The position numbers and the translations under genes are program-made. Below the pieces are notes generated by a model, which made no database searches, was not told where the DNA came from, and worked only from the letters and a program-made list of their open reading frames with translations. This document shows positions 9,039-18,798 of a stretch of DNA of 33,506 nucleotides, in pieces (position 1 is the stretch's first letter; each line of letters opens with the position of its first letter). The stretch spans positions 1 to 33,506 of the forward strand of contig JAUVKT010000020.1 of assembly GCA_030596125.1 (NCBI GenBank), read 5' to 3'. This DNA comes from Bacteroidales bacterium (GTDB taxonomy: Bacteria > Bacteroidota > Bacteroidia > Bacteroidales > VadinHA17).

Positions 9039-10976
9039 CTAACTTTTTATGTGAATAAAAAAAGTAGTTCCTTTTTTACTGTTGCTCTCAAAGCTAATAT
9101 AACTATCATTAATTTCTGCTATCTGGCGGGCTAAAAGGAGTCCCAGACCAAGCTTTTTATCACTCTTGTTAATATCGTCTTTATACCTGTTAATATCAAA
9201 AATAGTGTTCTGGAGTGAAGCAGGTATACCTGATCCAAAATCGGTGACAGAAATAATTGAACCGGTTCGGGCTATTTGTCCTCTGATAATTATTTCTGAA
9301 CTGATGACTGATGCTTCAACACTGTTTTTAATAAATATTGTGAGTATTGTCTTCAGAGAGTGTCTGTCAAAATCGACTGTAAGTTCAGGATCTATGTCAA
9401 ATCTTATCTTTATCTCTTTTTTAATAGTCATCCGTAGCAACTCGGGCAGTAATTCATGCATATAGTCACTTACATTGATCATTTCGTTGCTTATATTGTA
9501 TTTCCGGCGCTGAAGCTTCGACCAGAGTAGTATTCTTTTAAGCGATCTCTCAATTGATGTAGCGAGGTTATCAATGCTTTTAAGTTCGTTTACAAAAGAG
9601 AGTATCTCAAACTTCTTAAGTGTGAGTTTGTGGAGTTTATTAAGTTTGTTGGTGAGATCGTTAAATGGAACAGATAGTTTATATGAGATCATTGTAAAGA
9701 AGACATTCTTATTTTCACGAAGTAGTAGCAGGCTATCTTTGTATTTTACAGACCTTTCGTATGCTTTTTCAAGGTCAAGTTTACTTGTTACAAGCTGCCG
9801 GTTTGAATTACGAATGGAATAAAAGCTTATAAGAAGGTATGTACCTGCAATCCCGAGGATAAATAGTGAGAAATAAATGAAAGATTTTATATGTTCTTCA
9901 GTTCTTATTCGCCGTAAAATATACTTATTCACCTCTTCACTTTGTCTTATCTCTTCTTCGGCGGTGTAAATATCCAGACGCGTTTTTGAGTTTTCAATTA
10001 TCCCAGAGGTTCTCAGTCTCTCAATTTCACTGTTTACTTCCCTTGCTATTGCTGAGTATTCAAATGATTTTTTTAAATTACCTTCTGTTAATAGCTGTTG
10101 TGAAAGAGACTTATAGAATTCAACCGGGTTATATATCTCATCATAAATATGGCTCAAATCACTGATTCTGTCAATTCTGTCAGCAGCCTCGGCAATATTT
10201 CTCCGGATAAGGAAAAACCTTGCATACCTGTAGTTTATTTTTGATTCATATTCCGGTGAGTTAATTAACATTGACTCCTGTTTCATGAGATCAATCCATT
10301 CGTCAGCGTTCGAAGGGGAGGCAATTAAACAATTATCTGCCAGGAAGCTATAACAATCAATCTTTCTTATATATCCGGTAATGTCAGAATAGTAATCTAC
10401 CGCTTCATGTAACGATACTATGCTTTTAGCGTGCATGCCAAACCGAAGATAGACTTCGCCCAATGTGGTAAATCCGTCACCAATTCTTCTGTTATTACCT
10501 GATTGTTGCCTGGTTTCAAGAGATCTTTTAAAGTAATCTATACATTTAATTGTATCGTTTTTTGTAAGATAGATTACACCTATGTTATGGGTCTCAGTGG
10601 CAATCCCATCCATATAGCCTATGCTGTCATAAATATGTAATGCCAGGTTGTAATTCGTTTCAGCTTCATTGTAAAGGCCGGATCCTATGTAAAGGTTTCC
10701 GGTAAGGTTAAGATTGTCTGCAATTATTACCGGATCTCCTGTCTTGTTCGCCAGTTCCTTTCTTATATCAGCAATTATAAGACCTTTCATAAGCGAACTC
10801 TTTTCATATGACAGAGCTGCCTTTTTTAATTCAATTAGTTTTGTAGAATCACTTAATGGCTCAAGCCTGGCAATAAGTGTATCACAGAATCTGTCCTGGC
10901 CTTTTAATCCAGTGTAAGCTGATCCTGTAAGGAGAATCAAAAAGATCATTATATATTTTCCTCTTATGCTCCTCAT
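9039..10976 (-). CDS. TPR sensor histidine kinase-like protein lacking the H-box His
   Basis: A 645-residue protein: signal peptide (about 1-26), TPR-like helical region (about 40-320), coiled coil, one membrane segment (about 364-388), a HisKA-like region (about 415-490) and a HATPase_c domain (about 535-645). The ATP-binding boxes look intact: Asn551 (I-K-N-S-V-E-A), D579-F-G-S-G583 and G610-L-G612. The H-box reads I-S-Y-K-L-S-V-P-F, so Tyr432 replaces the phospho-accepting His of the usual S-H-E-L-R-T-P. It should bind ATP but not autophosphorylate in the normal way. It overlaps the upstream kinase gene by 4 bases (ATGA) and is probably co-translated with it. No response regulator gene is adjacent. 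Assignment as a pseudokinase partner is inference. Confidence 0.87.
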   Translation of the reverse strand: MRSIRGKYIMIFLILLTGSAYTGLKGQDRFCDTLIARLEPLSDSTKLIELKKAALSYEKSSLMKGLIIADIRKELANKTGDPVIIADNLNLTGNLYIGSGLYNEAETNYNLALHIYDSIGYMDGIATETHNIGVIYLTKNDTIKCIDYFKRSLETRQQSGNNRRIGDGFTTLGEVYLRFGMHAKSIVSLHEAVDYYSDITGYIRKIDCYSFLADNCLIASPSNADEWIDLMKQESMLINSPEYESKINYRYARFFLIRRNIAEAADRIDRISDLSHIYDEIYNPVEFYKSLSQQLLTEGNLKKSFEYSAIAREVNSEIERLRTSGIIENSKTRLDIYTAEEEIRQSEEVNKYILRRIRTEEHIKSFIYFSLFILGIAGTYLLISFYSIRNSNRQLVTSKLDLEKAYERSVKYKDSLLLLRENKNVFFTMISYKLSVPFNDLTNKLNKLHKLTLKKFEILSFVNELKSIDNLATSIERSLKRILLWSKLQRRKYNISNEMINVSDYMHELLPELLRMTIKKEIKIRFDIDPELTVDFDRHSLKTILTIFIKNSVEASVISSEIIIRGQIARTGSIISVTDFGSGIPASLQNTIFDINRYKDDINKSDKKLGLGLLLARQIAEINDSYISFESNSKKGTTFFIHIKS

Positions 10977-12901
10977 TTTCCTGCCGGGATATTAATAGTT
11001 ACTTTGGTTCCACTGTTTACACTGGTTTGTATATCAAGGCTACTGTTTCCGATTTCAAGCAGCTCAATACAAATAGCCAGACCAAGACCACTTCCTTTCT
11101 CATTTGATGTACCTGTCCCGGATGTCAGATATTCTCTTTTTAATAATTTTTCACGAATCTCCTCTTCCATTCCAATGCCATAATCAGTAACAGAGATCTG
11201 AACAATATCCGAATTTGATTTTAACTGAACATCAATTGAACTGTCAGGATTGCTGAATTTTACAGCATTGCTAATTAAATTTCGCAAAACCGATTTCAGA
11301 ATATCCGGATTTATATACACAGATACATTTTCACCTGTTTCTGACTTTATAGTTATCTTTTTCTTTTTAGCGGAGGGCTTAAACAGAGTGATAATATCCT
11401 TAATTACAGGATAAACAATAAATGTTTCTGACTCCAGATTTCTCGAATCATCCTGTACTATTGCCATGCTCTTGAGATTTACCAGTAGCTGATTTAGCTG
11501 GAATGAAGTATCAGCGAGAAGGGAAGAGTACTCACGTATATCTTTTATTTTCAGAATCTCATGATCGGTGATAATTAACTGTGAAAAACCGAGAATTGCC
11601 TGGAATGGATTTATCAGATCGTGCGCAAATACTGATATAAGTGTATCGAGAAGCCTGTTTTCCTTTTCGATCTCCCTGTTTTTCTTGTTTATCTCCCTGT
11701 TTACCGTAGTAAGTTTCTTTGTTTCAACAGATAATTGTTTTCTTAATTGTTTTTTCAATTTACGAGTGTGTTGCAGTACTATTACCAGAATTGAAAACAA
11801 TATTAAAATAGCGAAGAGGTAGATAATAAATTTTCGTTGAACGATCTCTTTCTGATTATTTTCGGCAATCTCCTTTTTAATTGTCTGGTTAATTATTTGA
11901 TCCCTGTTAAAGGCATATTCGGCTAACAGGGGAGCAATAAGATCATTTCTGTCTGTAGAACTTTTATTGTATTCAAGATTATCAGCTATCGAATTATATT
12001 TAGCAGCCATCTCAAAATTCTCCAGGGCTGTGTAAGATGCAGCCATATAATTTACAACTTCATCGAGGTCGTCAATAAAAGCTTCGTTTGCGGTAGAATA
12101 GACCTTATTTCCAAGTACAATAACCTCTTCAAAGTTTTTCTTATTCAGGTAATATTTCATAGCAGGAATACAGAAGCCCAGTTTGTCAATATAATTTATG
12201 CTATCCGTGAGCTCACTTAACCCTTTTTCTATCCATTCCCATGCTTTTCCCGTTTCATCAAGGGAGTTATAGTTATTAATTATTATACCGATTATTGCGA
12301 TAATTGAAAAATCAATCTTAGCCGGATCAAAATTATAATATAGTTCGGTAGCTAAAGAGAGGGATTCTTCATAATTGCCAGTGGCTGCCTCAGCCTCTGC
12401 AAGATTAATTGTATAGATTGCTCTGTTTGTTGCACTCTCTGCTGACGAAAATTCAATAGCTTTTTTCAGGTATTTGATGATAGATTCATAATCTTCTATC
12501 TCATAAAAAATTACGGCGATGTTATTTAATACGTGTGAGAATCCATTATAATAATTGGCAGAGGTGAACAGGTTGAGTGCTTCGAGGTAATGGGCGAGTG
12601 CCAGGCCGTTTTCGTTTGTGTAATAATAATAGATCCCTTTGTAATTGTCAATAATTCCTTTATTTAAAGGCATGTCGGGATAGCTAACATCAAGAAGAAT
12701 ATTAATACAGTCATAAAACCCATCAAAATCACCTTCATCAAGCATTTTGGTGCTTAAATCATAATACTCGAGTAAAAAATAATCCCTGAAACCTTCAAAT
12801 GGGGGATACTCATAGCATTCCGGGAATAGTGTAACCTGTCCGGTCGCTCCAATAGAAAGAAACGTTAGAATCCCAATAAAGACTTTCTTAATTTTGTTCA
12901 T
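10973..12901 (-). CDS. TPR-containing sensor histidine kinase
   Basis: A 642-residue protein with the same architecture as its downstream neighbour: signal peptide (1-21), periplasmic TPR-like helices (about 35-310), one membrane segment (about 358-377), a long coiled coil (380-420), HisKA and HATPase_c. The H-box is F-A-H-D-L-I-N-P-F with His427. The N-box Asn545 (L-I-S-N-A-V-K-F-S), D573-Y-G-I-G577 and G603-S-G-L-G607 are present, so it should be an active kinase. It starts 37 bases after xseA. There is no fused receiver domain and no adjacent regulator, so its phosphotransfer target is elsewhere. It is probably paralogous to the next gene, judged from shared domain order and size; overall sequence identity is low by eye. 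Confidence 0.9.
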   Translation of the reverse strand: MNKIKKVFIGILTFLSIGATGQVTLFPECYEYPPFEGFRDYFLLEYYDLSTKMLDEGDFDGFYDCINILLDVSYPDMPLNKGIIDNYKGIYYYYTNENGLALAHYLEALNLFTSANYYNGFSHVLNNIAVIFYEIEDYESIIKYLKKAIEFSSAESATNRAIYTINLAEAEAATGNYEESLSLATELYYNFDPAKIDFSIIAIIGIIINNYNSLDETGKAWEWIEKGLSELTDSINYIDKLGFCIPAMKYYLNKKNFEEVIVLGNKVYSTANEAFIDDLDEVVNYMAASYTALENFEMAAKYNSIADNLEYNKSSTDRNDLIAPLLAEYAFNRDQIINQTIKKEIAENNQKEIVQRKFIIYLFAILILFSILVIVLQHTRKLKKQLRKQLSVETKKLTTVNREINKKNREIEKENRLLDTLISVFAHDLINPFQAILGFSQLIITDHEILKIKDIREYSSLLADTSFQLNQLLVNLKSMAIVQDDSRNLESETFIVYPVIKDIITLFKPSAKKKKITIKSETGENVSVYINPDILKSVLRNLISNAVKFSNPDSSIDVQLKSNSDIVQISVTDYGIGMEEEIREKLLKREYLTSGTGTSNEKGSGLGLAICIELLEIGNSSLDIQTSVNSGTKVTINIPAGK

Positions 12902-12938
12902 ATTCCCCTATGAAGATCAGACGTTACAATTTGTGAAA

Positions 12939-14324
12939 TTATTTACTAATTTCAAAAATTTCACTGCTTAATTTTCCATCATATAATATAGTAGTGACTT
13001 TTTCTCCCTTATTCAGACCTTTAATACCTTTTACTGCTCTGTTATCCTTTAGTGTAATTGAGTATCCGCGTTTTAATACATTTTCAGGGCTAAGGTGATG
13101 AATTAATTTGCCGATCTGTTTAATTTTCAGATTCTTGTCATACAAGTTCCTGCCGGGTTCTGTTTGTAATTTGATCAGCTTGTCTGATAATAACCCTTGT
13201 TTTATGTTTATGTAGAACTTAAGGTTATTAATCAGGTGACCTGCTTTTGATAAGATTTCCTGTTCTTTTGACCTGAGGAGAAGTTTTACCCTGTTTTCGA
13301 GAACCATACTCCTGGTTTTAAGCAGGTTTGATTTTTTTACTATCTCATTTCTTGCTACAGGCATTAATTTCAGGCTGAACGTTTCAATTTTGGTTCGGTT
13401 TGACTTCAATATTCTTTCTGTATTATCGATTATAGAGTCTTTAATGGACAGAAGATGATTTTCAACTGATGCAGTGGTTTCAATTATTAAATCAGCCGCA
13501 GCAGTAGGGGTTTTACAATTTCGGTTTGCAACAATATCGGTAACCGAAAGGTCTTTGTCATGGCCTATGCCGGTAATTACCGGTATGGGGAATTGGGTTA
13601 TGAAATAGCCCAGTTCATAATTATCAAACCAGTTAAGATCTGTCTGAGATCCTCCTCCCCTGACAATCACCACAACATCATAATTAACCGGACCGGCATT
13701 TATCCTGTCGAAAGCACTAATTATTGAGAGTGATGTTTCATAACCTTGCATTGCAGCATGGAACAGATCTGCTTCATAGGTGTACCCGTAAGGGTTATTG
13801 ATGAGATGATCACTGAAATCCTGATAGCCTGCTGCTTTCTCAGATGAAATTACTGCAATATTTTTTGGCAGCAGGGGAAGCGATAACAGCTTGTTCATTT
13901 CAATAACACCATCACTCCTGAGCCTGTTTATGATCTCTCTCTTCTTCAATGCGAGGTCGCCGATAGTGAATTTTGGGTCAATGTCAAGAATAATAAGGCT
14001 GAGTCCATACAAAGAGTGATACTCAATCTTAACTTTCACCATTATTCTGAGTCCTTCAGCCAGGTCGTGACCAGCTGTAGTTTTAAAGTATGGAATGAGC
14101 AACCGGGCCTGCCGGTTCCAGATTATTGCTCTTATGCGAGCTATTACATTGTTATCATGAGAACTGGTTTCAGTCAGTTCAAGGTAATAATGTCCCGAAT
14201 AATTTATTTTCAGCTCTGACACCTCTGCTCTTACCCAATACTCTTCGGGTAATTTGTCGATTAATGATTCTCTTATTCTCTCCTGTAATTCCGAAAGAGA
14301 AAAGTTATTGATACTTTCTTTCAT
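12939..14324 (-). CDS. xseA: Exodeoxyribonuclease VII large subunit
   Basis: A 461-residue catalytic subunit, close to the usual length (E. coli about 456). It has an N-terminal OB-fold DNA-binding domain (about 6-110, starting F-S-L-S-E-L), then the conserved core with V-R-G-G-G-S-Q-T-D-L-N-W-F-D-N and I-T-G-I-G-H-D-K-D-L-S-V-T-D, then T-P-T-A-A-A-D-L. A long helical coiled coil (about 285-400) is where XseB binds. It overlaps the S8 peptidase gene by 4 bases (ATGA). The enzyme acts in mismatch and recombination repair and trims single-stranded DNA. Confidence 0.96.
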   Translation of the reverse strand: MKESINNFSLSELQERIRESLIDKLPEEYWVRAEVSELKINYSGHYYLELTETSSHDNNVIARIRAIIWNRQARLLIPYFKTTAGHDLAEGLRIMVKVKIEYHSLYGLSLIILDIDPKFTIGDLALKKREIINRLRSDGVIEMNKLLSLPLLPKNIAVISSEKAAGYQDFSDHLINNPYGYTYEADLFHAAMQGYETSLSIISAFDRINAGPVNYDVVVIVRGGGSQTDLNWFDNYELGYFITQFPIPVITGIGHDKDLSVTDIVANRNCKTPTAAADLIIETTASVENHLLSIKDSIIDNTERILKSNRTKIETFSLKLMPVARNEIVKKSNLLKTRSMVLENRVKLLLRSKEQEILSKAGHLINNLKFYINIKQGLLSDKLIKLQTEPGRNLYDKNLKIKQIGKLIHHLSPENVLKRGYSITLKDNRAVKGIKGLNKGEKVTTILYDGKLSSEIFEISK

Positions 14325-15964
14325 TCTCCGGTTTTTATAATAATTGCTTTTTCATTGAATCCCGATCCTTCCGCAGCCAAAATATATGGTCCCGGCCGCA
14401 GATTGCGGAATTCCGGTATTTGCATAACAGGGCCATTATCTCCCTTAAATGTCCTGCTTATCATTAATGATCCGGATAGATTATATATCCTGATCTCCAG
14501 ATCGTTAATTATATCGTTAACTCGTAAGAAAAGGTCTCTTTTGGCCGGATTGGGATAGATGACAATTCTTTTGCTTTTTGAAATGATCACTTCGTTAAGC
14601 CTTACCCATGAATTGTAGAAATTTGCAATACCGTATCCATAGAGAGAATCGGGAAAAACGTATCTGTCGGCGCCAATTTTAATAGAATTTATTATGTCTT
14701 TGTTGGTTGCAGCAGGGTAGGCCTGCATAAGGCAGGCTGTCAGGCCGGAAGCAATCGGGCATGAGAAAGAGGTGCCATTTCCCTGTTGCACAAAGCCTGG
14801 GTTTCTTTGGTAAGATACTTCAACCCCCATAGTGGTGATATCGGGTTTAACACGCCTGTCGTATGATGGTCCGGCAGAGGAGAAACCTGAAATAATACCA
14901 TATTGATTAATAGCTCCTACTGCCAGTACATTCTCATTATCGGCAGGAGCAGTGATGTATTTCCATGGTTCATCCCTTGAATTTCCGGCTGAATTTATAA
15001 CGACCATGCCACGGGAACAGGCAATGCCGGCAGCTTTGGAAATAAAAATTGTTTCTCCGTCCATCTGGTGGTACACATAATTATAAGCCGGATCGTCAAA
15101 CAGTGAATATCCTAATGAAGTTGACAGAATATCCGCTCCGGCACTATCGGCAAATTCTGCTGCAGCTACCCAGAAATCTTCTTCAACCGGGTATTCGGAT
15201 CCGACATCTTCACTTCGTAACAGAATATATTCAGCTCCGGGGGCCGAGCCTTTAATATGTCCCGGAATATCACCTGCAAGTATTGAAAGTACTGCAGTAC
15301 CGTGGTAACTATGATCGAAAACATAGTCTGTTTGTAATACAAAGTCATAGGTCGGACCAACTCTGTTATCCAAAAACAGATGGCTTAATGATTCTACCAT
15401 ATTCCCATAGGTGAACCCCGCATCAATTACAGCGATTAGAATTCCATCACCCTCGAAACCCATATTATGCAGGTTGTCTCCTCTGACTATCTCAAGTTGA
15501 CATCTGAATGATGGAGATTCATCAGATAAGTATTCTTCCTCAAATTTTCTGATTATAGATTGCCCTTTTCCTGTAACAGGAGGCTTAACAAGCTTTATCG
15601 AGTCAATAAATGATATCCCGGTAAGTATCGGTTTATCGACAGGCAGTTGGGTAGTCACTACTACTGTATTCATCCATTTTGATACACAATGTATATTAAG
15701 GCCCCTTTGCCTTAAAGAATCGAGATATGGCTTATGCAGTGGCAGGTCGGAATAACCGGTTGTAACACCGTTTTTTATTCGTCGTTCAATAGATCTCAGG
15801 GAGAGATAGTCTTCGGGAATATACTGATATTGATTTGATCCTCCTTTATCATTGAGGTAAATACGATAAAAATAATCTGAATTACTTTCTGTCTGTGCAT
15901 ACAGGCTGAGAGTAAATAAAGCACACGGAAGTATTAGTAATATCTTACTGAACAGAGTATTCAT
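14321..15964 (-). CDS. Secreted S8 subtilisin-like protease with type A T9SS sorting domain
   Basis: A 547-residue protein with a signal peptide (about 1-24), a pro-region (25-150) and a peptidase S8 domain (about 160-455). The triad is visible: Asp181 (A-V-I-D-A-G-F), His221 (H-G-T-A-V), Ser399 (G-N-G-T-S-F-S-C-P), with oxyanion Asn328 (S-A-G-N). The C-terminal 80 residues form a type IX secretion type A sorting domain (I-Y-P-N-P-A, then I-Y-N-L-S-G, then L-R-P-G-P-Y-I). It should be exported across the outer membrane and either attached to the surface or released. It lies 3 bases after the MORN gene and overlaps xseA by 4, so secretion and DNA-repair genes share a transcript, with no evident functional link. 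Confidence 0.94.
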   Translation of the reverse strand: MNTLFSKILLILPCALFTLSLYAQTESNSDYFYRIYLNDKGGSNQYQYIPEDYLSLRSIERRIKNGVTTGYSDLPLHKPYLDSLRQRGLNIHCVSKWMNTVVVTTQLPVDKPILTGISFIDSIKLVKPPVTGKGQSIIRKFEEEYLSDESPSFRCQLEIVRGDNLHNMGFEGDGILIAVIDAGFTYGNMVESLSHLFLDNRVGPTYDFVLQTDYVFDHSYHGTAVLSILAGDIPGHIKGSAPGAEYILLRSEDVGSEYPVEEDFWVAAAEFADSAGADILSTSLGYSLFDDPAYNYVYHQMDGETIFISKAAGIACSRGMVVINSAGNSRDEPWKYITAPADNENVLAVGAINQYGIISGFSSAGPSYDRRVKPDITTMGVEVSYQRNPGFVQQGNGTSFSCPIASGLTACLMQAYPAATNKDIINSIKIGADRYVFPDSLYGYGIANFYNSWVRLNEVIISKSKRIVIYPNPAKRDLFLRVNDIINDLEIRIYNLSGSLMISRTFKGDNGPVMQIPEFRNLRPGPYILAAEGSGFNEKAIIIKTGE

Positions 15965-15967
15965 GGG

Positions 15968-16762
15968 TTACCATTTCACTACACCGGATTTTTCAGGATC
16001 TTCAATCTTCCCTCCTTTTTTTTCAAGCATATCGAGGTATTCAGTCTCTTTTCTGATTAATTCGGTTCTGTTTTCAGGGATACCATTATGATATACAATC
16101 GTTTTACCCTCCGTTCCGTTGGCATTATAAAACTTCCATCTCCCATCTCTGACATCATTTTTGTACAAACCAACAATCTCTTTCTTTCCATCAGGATGAA
16201 AAGATTGAAATGAACCGTTTACTTTACCAATCACATATGACGATAAAAGACATATTGTGCCATCAGTGAAATATTGTTTCCATGCCCCGTCTTTTATATT
16301 ATTCTTATAATTAATCTCCTCTGCTATGTTTCCGTTCCAGTGATATTTTATACTGGGACCCTCTTTGGAATTATTAATATAATTCTCCCTGCAGATAAGG
16401 CAATCTTCAAACCTGGCGGAGTAAAATTTCCATATCCCTGTTCTCATTTGTTTTATATAGATCCCTCTGGCAGCTATAAAACCGCCCGGATGATAGAAAG
16501 TGGCATCAACCGAATCGGTTGTTCTGCTGTGGATAAGTATTGATATCAGATCACCATTCTGGTAGTATCTTTTAAATTCACCTACAGGTTTGCCATCAAT
16601 AAAATATCCATCATACAGGATGTTCCCGTTTTCAAATTTTTTTATCCATTTACCCTGCTTAATACCGTTTTCATCAACCCTGTTATTAAGCTCCTGCTCT
16701 TGCGAAAAAGCAATCTGAAAGGTAAATATGAGAAATATGGTTGTAATCTGTCTGATCATCAT
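15968..16762 (-). CDS. Exported MORN-repeat (YwqK-like) protein
   Basis: A 264-residue protein with a signal peptide (cleavage near A-F-S-Q). It then has about six MORN/YwqK-type repeats of the form G-x-W-[KI]-x-[FY]-x-x-x-G and N-G-x-[IK], for example N-G-I-K-Q-G-K-W and D-G-A-W-K-Q-Y-F-T-D-G. Such repeats build a beta-solenoid sheet. Database entries often label these as YwqK family antitoxins, but no toxin gene is adjacent and the protein is exported, so an antitoxin role is not supported here. It is the first gene of the six-gene run ending in xseB. ATG codons at 16762 and 16759 are both possible starts. Confidence 0.85.
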   Translation of the reverse strand: MMIRQITTIFLIFTFQIAFSQEQELNNRVDENGIKQGKWIKKFENGNILYDGYFIDGKPVGEFKRYYQNGDLISILIHSRTTDSVDATFYHPGGFIAARGIYIKQMRTGIWKFYSARFEDCLICRENYINNSKEGPSIKYHWNGNIAEEINYKNNIKDGAWKQYFTDGTICLLSSYVIGKVNGSFQSFHPDGKKEIVGLYKNDVRDGRWKFYNANGTEGKTIVYHNGIPENRTELIRKETEYLDMLEKKGGKIEDPEKSGVVKW

Positions 16763-16782
16763 ATAAAATGAGTTTTGTATTG

Positions 16783-16819
16783 TAAAAATAAAAAAACGCC
16801 CTGAATAATCAGGGCGTTT
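16783..16819 (-). terminator. Intrinsic terminator of dnaK
   Basis: A perfect 11-bp stem (AAACGCCCTGA at 16794-16804 with TCAGGGCGTTT at 16809-16819) with a 4-base loop is followed on the minus strand by a T-rich run. It lies 24 bases after the dnaK stop and just ahead of the MORN gene, so the downstream operon needs its own promoter or read-through. Confidence 0.9.
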
Positions 16820-16843
16820 CGATATTTATCTGACAGGGAGAGT

Positions 16844-18742
16844 TTATTTAACCTCTTCAAAATCGACATCTGTAACTTCGTCATCTCCGTCACCTTTAGC
16901 TTGCTGTTGTCCGCTTTCCGGGTCGGCCTGGGGTTCTCCCTGTTGTGATTTGTATATCTCCTCGGAAGCTGCCTGCCATAGAGTATTCATCTCATTCATA
17001 GCCTTCTCGATTGCATCAAGGTCCTGATTCTTATGAGCTTCTTTCAGATCGGCAAGTGCTTTCTCAATGGGCTCTTTTTTATCTGCAGGAAGTTTATCTC
17101 CAAACTCTTTGATCTGTTTTTCAGTCTGGAAGATCATACTATCGGCTGCGTTTATTTTATCCACAGTCTCTTTGGCTTTCTTATCAGATTCTTCGTTAGC
17201 TTTAGCTTCATCTTTCATCTTCTGAATATCTTCATCACTTAAACCTGATGATGCTTCAATCCTGATACTTTGCTCTTTACCTGTTCCCTTATCCTTAGCT
17301 GCTACATTTAATATACCGTTGGCATCAATATCAAAGGCTACTTCAATCTGCGGGATTCCTCTGGGTGACGGTGGTATTCCATCAAGATGGAATCGTCCGA
17401 TTGTTTTATTACCTGCTGCCATTGGTCTCTCTCCCTGAATTACATGTATTTCAACTGAAGGCTGATTGTCTGCTGCAGTTGTAAATGTCTCAGTCTTTTT
17501 CGTAGGAATGGTTGTGTTAGACTCGATAAGCTTTGTCATTACTCCACCCATTGTTTCAATACCGAGTGAAAGAGGTGTTACATCAAGCAGAAGAACATCT
17601 TTTACTTCTCCTGTAAGAACACCTCCCTGGATTGCTGCACCAATGGCAACTACCTCATCGGGGTTTACACCTTTTGACGGAGTTTTACCAAAGAATTTCT
17701 CTACAACTTCCTGAATGGCAGGGATCCTTGTCGAGCCACCCACAAGAAGAACTTCATTAATATCGGAGGGTTGCAGGCCTGCATCTTTCAAAGCCGTTTT
17801 ACATGGCGCTATAACTGCCTGGATAAGACTATCTGCGAGTTTCTCAAAGTTGGCACGGGTAAGGGTTTTAACAAGGTGTTTCGGAATACCGTCTACCGGC
17901 ATTATATATGGAAGATTTATTTCGGTACTGGTTGAACTTGACAGTTCAATTTTGGCTTTTTCTGCTGCCTCTTTTAACCTTTGAAGGGCCATCGGGTCTT
18001 TTTTCAGGTCTATACCCTCGTCCTTCTTAAATTCTGAGGCCAGCCAGTCGATTATGACCTGGTCGAAATCATCACCACCAAGATGAGTGTCGCCGTTAGT
18101 CGATTTAACTTCAAATACTCCATCTCCAAGTTCCAGAAGTGATATGTCGAATGTTCCTCCACCAAGATCGAAAACTGCAATTTTCAGATCTTCAGCTTTT
18201 TTATCAAGGCCATAGGCAAGTGCTGCGGCAGTAGGCTCGTTAATTATTCTTTTTACTTCCAGTCCGGCAATTTCACCTGCCTCTTTAGTGGCCTGGCGCT
18301 GCGAATCATTAAAATATGCAGGTACAGTAACAACAGCTTCTGTAATCTCCTGACCAAGATAGTCTTCGGCAGTTTTCTTCATTTTCTGAAGAACCATTGC
18401 TGAAATTTCCTGTGGTGAGTAGAGCCTCTCATCAATTTTTACGCGTGGGGTGTTGTTGTCTCCTTTAACTACAAGATAGGGGACTCTCCCAATATCCTTC
18501 GAAACATTACCAAACAACTCGCCCATAAATCTTTTTATGGAGTAGATTGTTTTAGTTGGATTAGTGATTGCCTGACGTTTTGCAGGATCACCAACTTTCC
18601 TCTCGCCGTTTTCAATAAAAGCGACTATAGAGGGGGTTGTGCGTTTCCCTTCACTGTTAGGGATAACCACCGGTTCATTACCCTCCATAACCGAAACACA
18701 GGAGTTTGTTGTTCCTAAATCAATACCAATTATCTTTCCCAT
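16844..18742 (-). CDS. dnaK: Chaperone DnaK (Hsp70)
   Basis: A 632-residue Hsp70 with a complete nucleotide-binding domain ([12 protein letters not shown] near the N-terminus, D-L-G-G-G-T-F-D phosphate loop, G-G-S-T-R-I-P), the linker [13 protein letters not shown], a substrate-binding beta domain and a helical lid. It ends in an acidic tail with [13 protein letters not shown]. It folds nascent and stress-damaged proteins with DnaJ and GrpE. Neither grpE nor dnaJ is adjacent. No CIRCE element is present; a sigma-54-like sequence lies upstream. It is flanked by its own terminator, so it is a single-gene unit. Confidence 0.98.
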   Translation of the reverse strand: MGKIIGIDLGTTNSCVSVMEGNEPVVIPNSEGKRTTPSIVAFIENGERKVGDPAKRQAITNPTKTIYSIKRFMGELFGNVSKDIGRVPYLVVKGDNNTPRVKIDERLYSPQEISAMVLQKMKKTAEDYLGQEITEAVVTVPAYFNDSQRQATKEAGEIAGLEVKRIINEPTAAALAYGLDKKAEDLKIAVFDLGGGTFDISLLELGDGVFEVKSTNGDTHLGGDDFDQVIIDWLASEFKKDEGIDLKKDPMALQRLKEAAEKAKIELSSSTSTEINLPYIMPVDGIPKHLVKTLTRANFEKLADSLIQAVIAPCKTALKDAGLQPSDINEVLLVGGSTRIPAIQEVVEKFFGKTPSKGVNPDEVVAIGAAIQGGVLTGEVKDVLLLDVTPLSLGIETMGGVMTKLIESNTTIPTKKTETFTTAADNQPSVEIHVIQGERPMAAGNKTIGRFHLDGIPPSPRGIPQIEVAFDIDANGILNVAAKDKGTGKEQSIRIEASSGLSDEDIQKMKDEAKANEESDKKAKETVDKINAADSMIFQTEKQIKEFGDKLPADKKEPIEKALADLKEAHKNQDLDAIEKAMNEMNTLWQAASEEIYKSQQGEPQADPESGQQQAKGDGDDEVTDVDFEEVK

Positions 18743-18783
18743 TATATATTATTTAATATGTTATCGTTTTTTCAATTGATTTA

Positions 18784-18798
18784 TCAATGATTGTGCCA
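18784..18798 (-). promoter_or_regulatory. Sigma-54-like -24/-12 element upstream of dnaK
   Basis: The minus strand reads TGGCAC, AATCA, TTGA, close to the sigma-54 consensus TGGCAC-N5-TTGC with exact spacing; only the last C of the -12 box differs. It predicts a start about 25-30 bases before the dnaK ATG. The -12 GC dinucleotide is normally important, so this is suggestive only. Confidence 0.4.

Noticed and set aside
15968-16762. Toxin-antitoxin system based on the YwqK-like label
   Set aside because: The protein is exported and no toxin-like small gene is adjacent.
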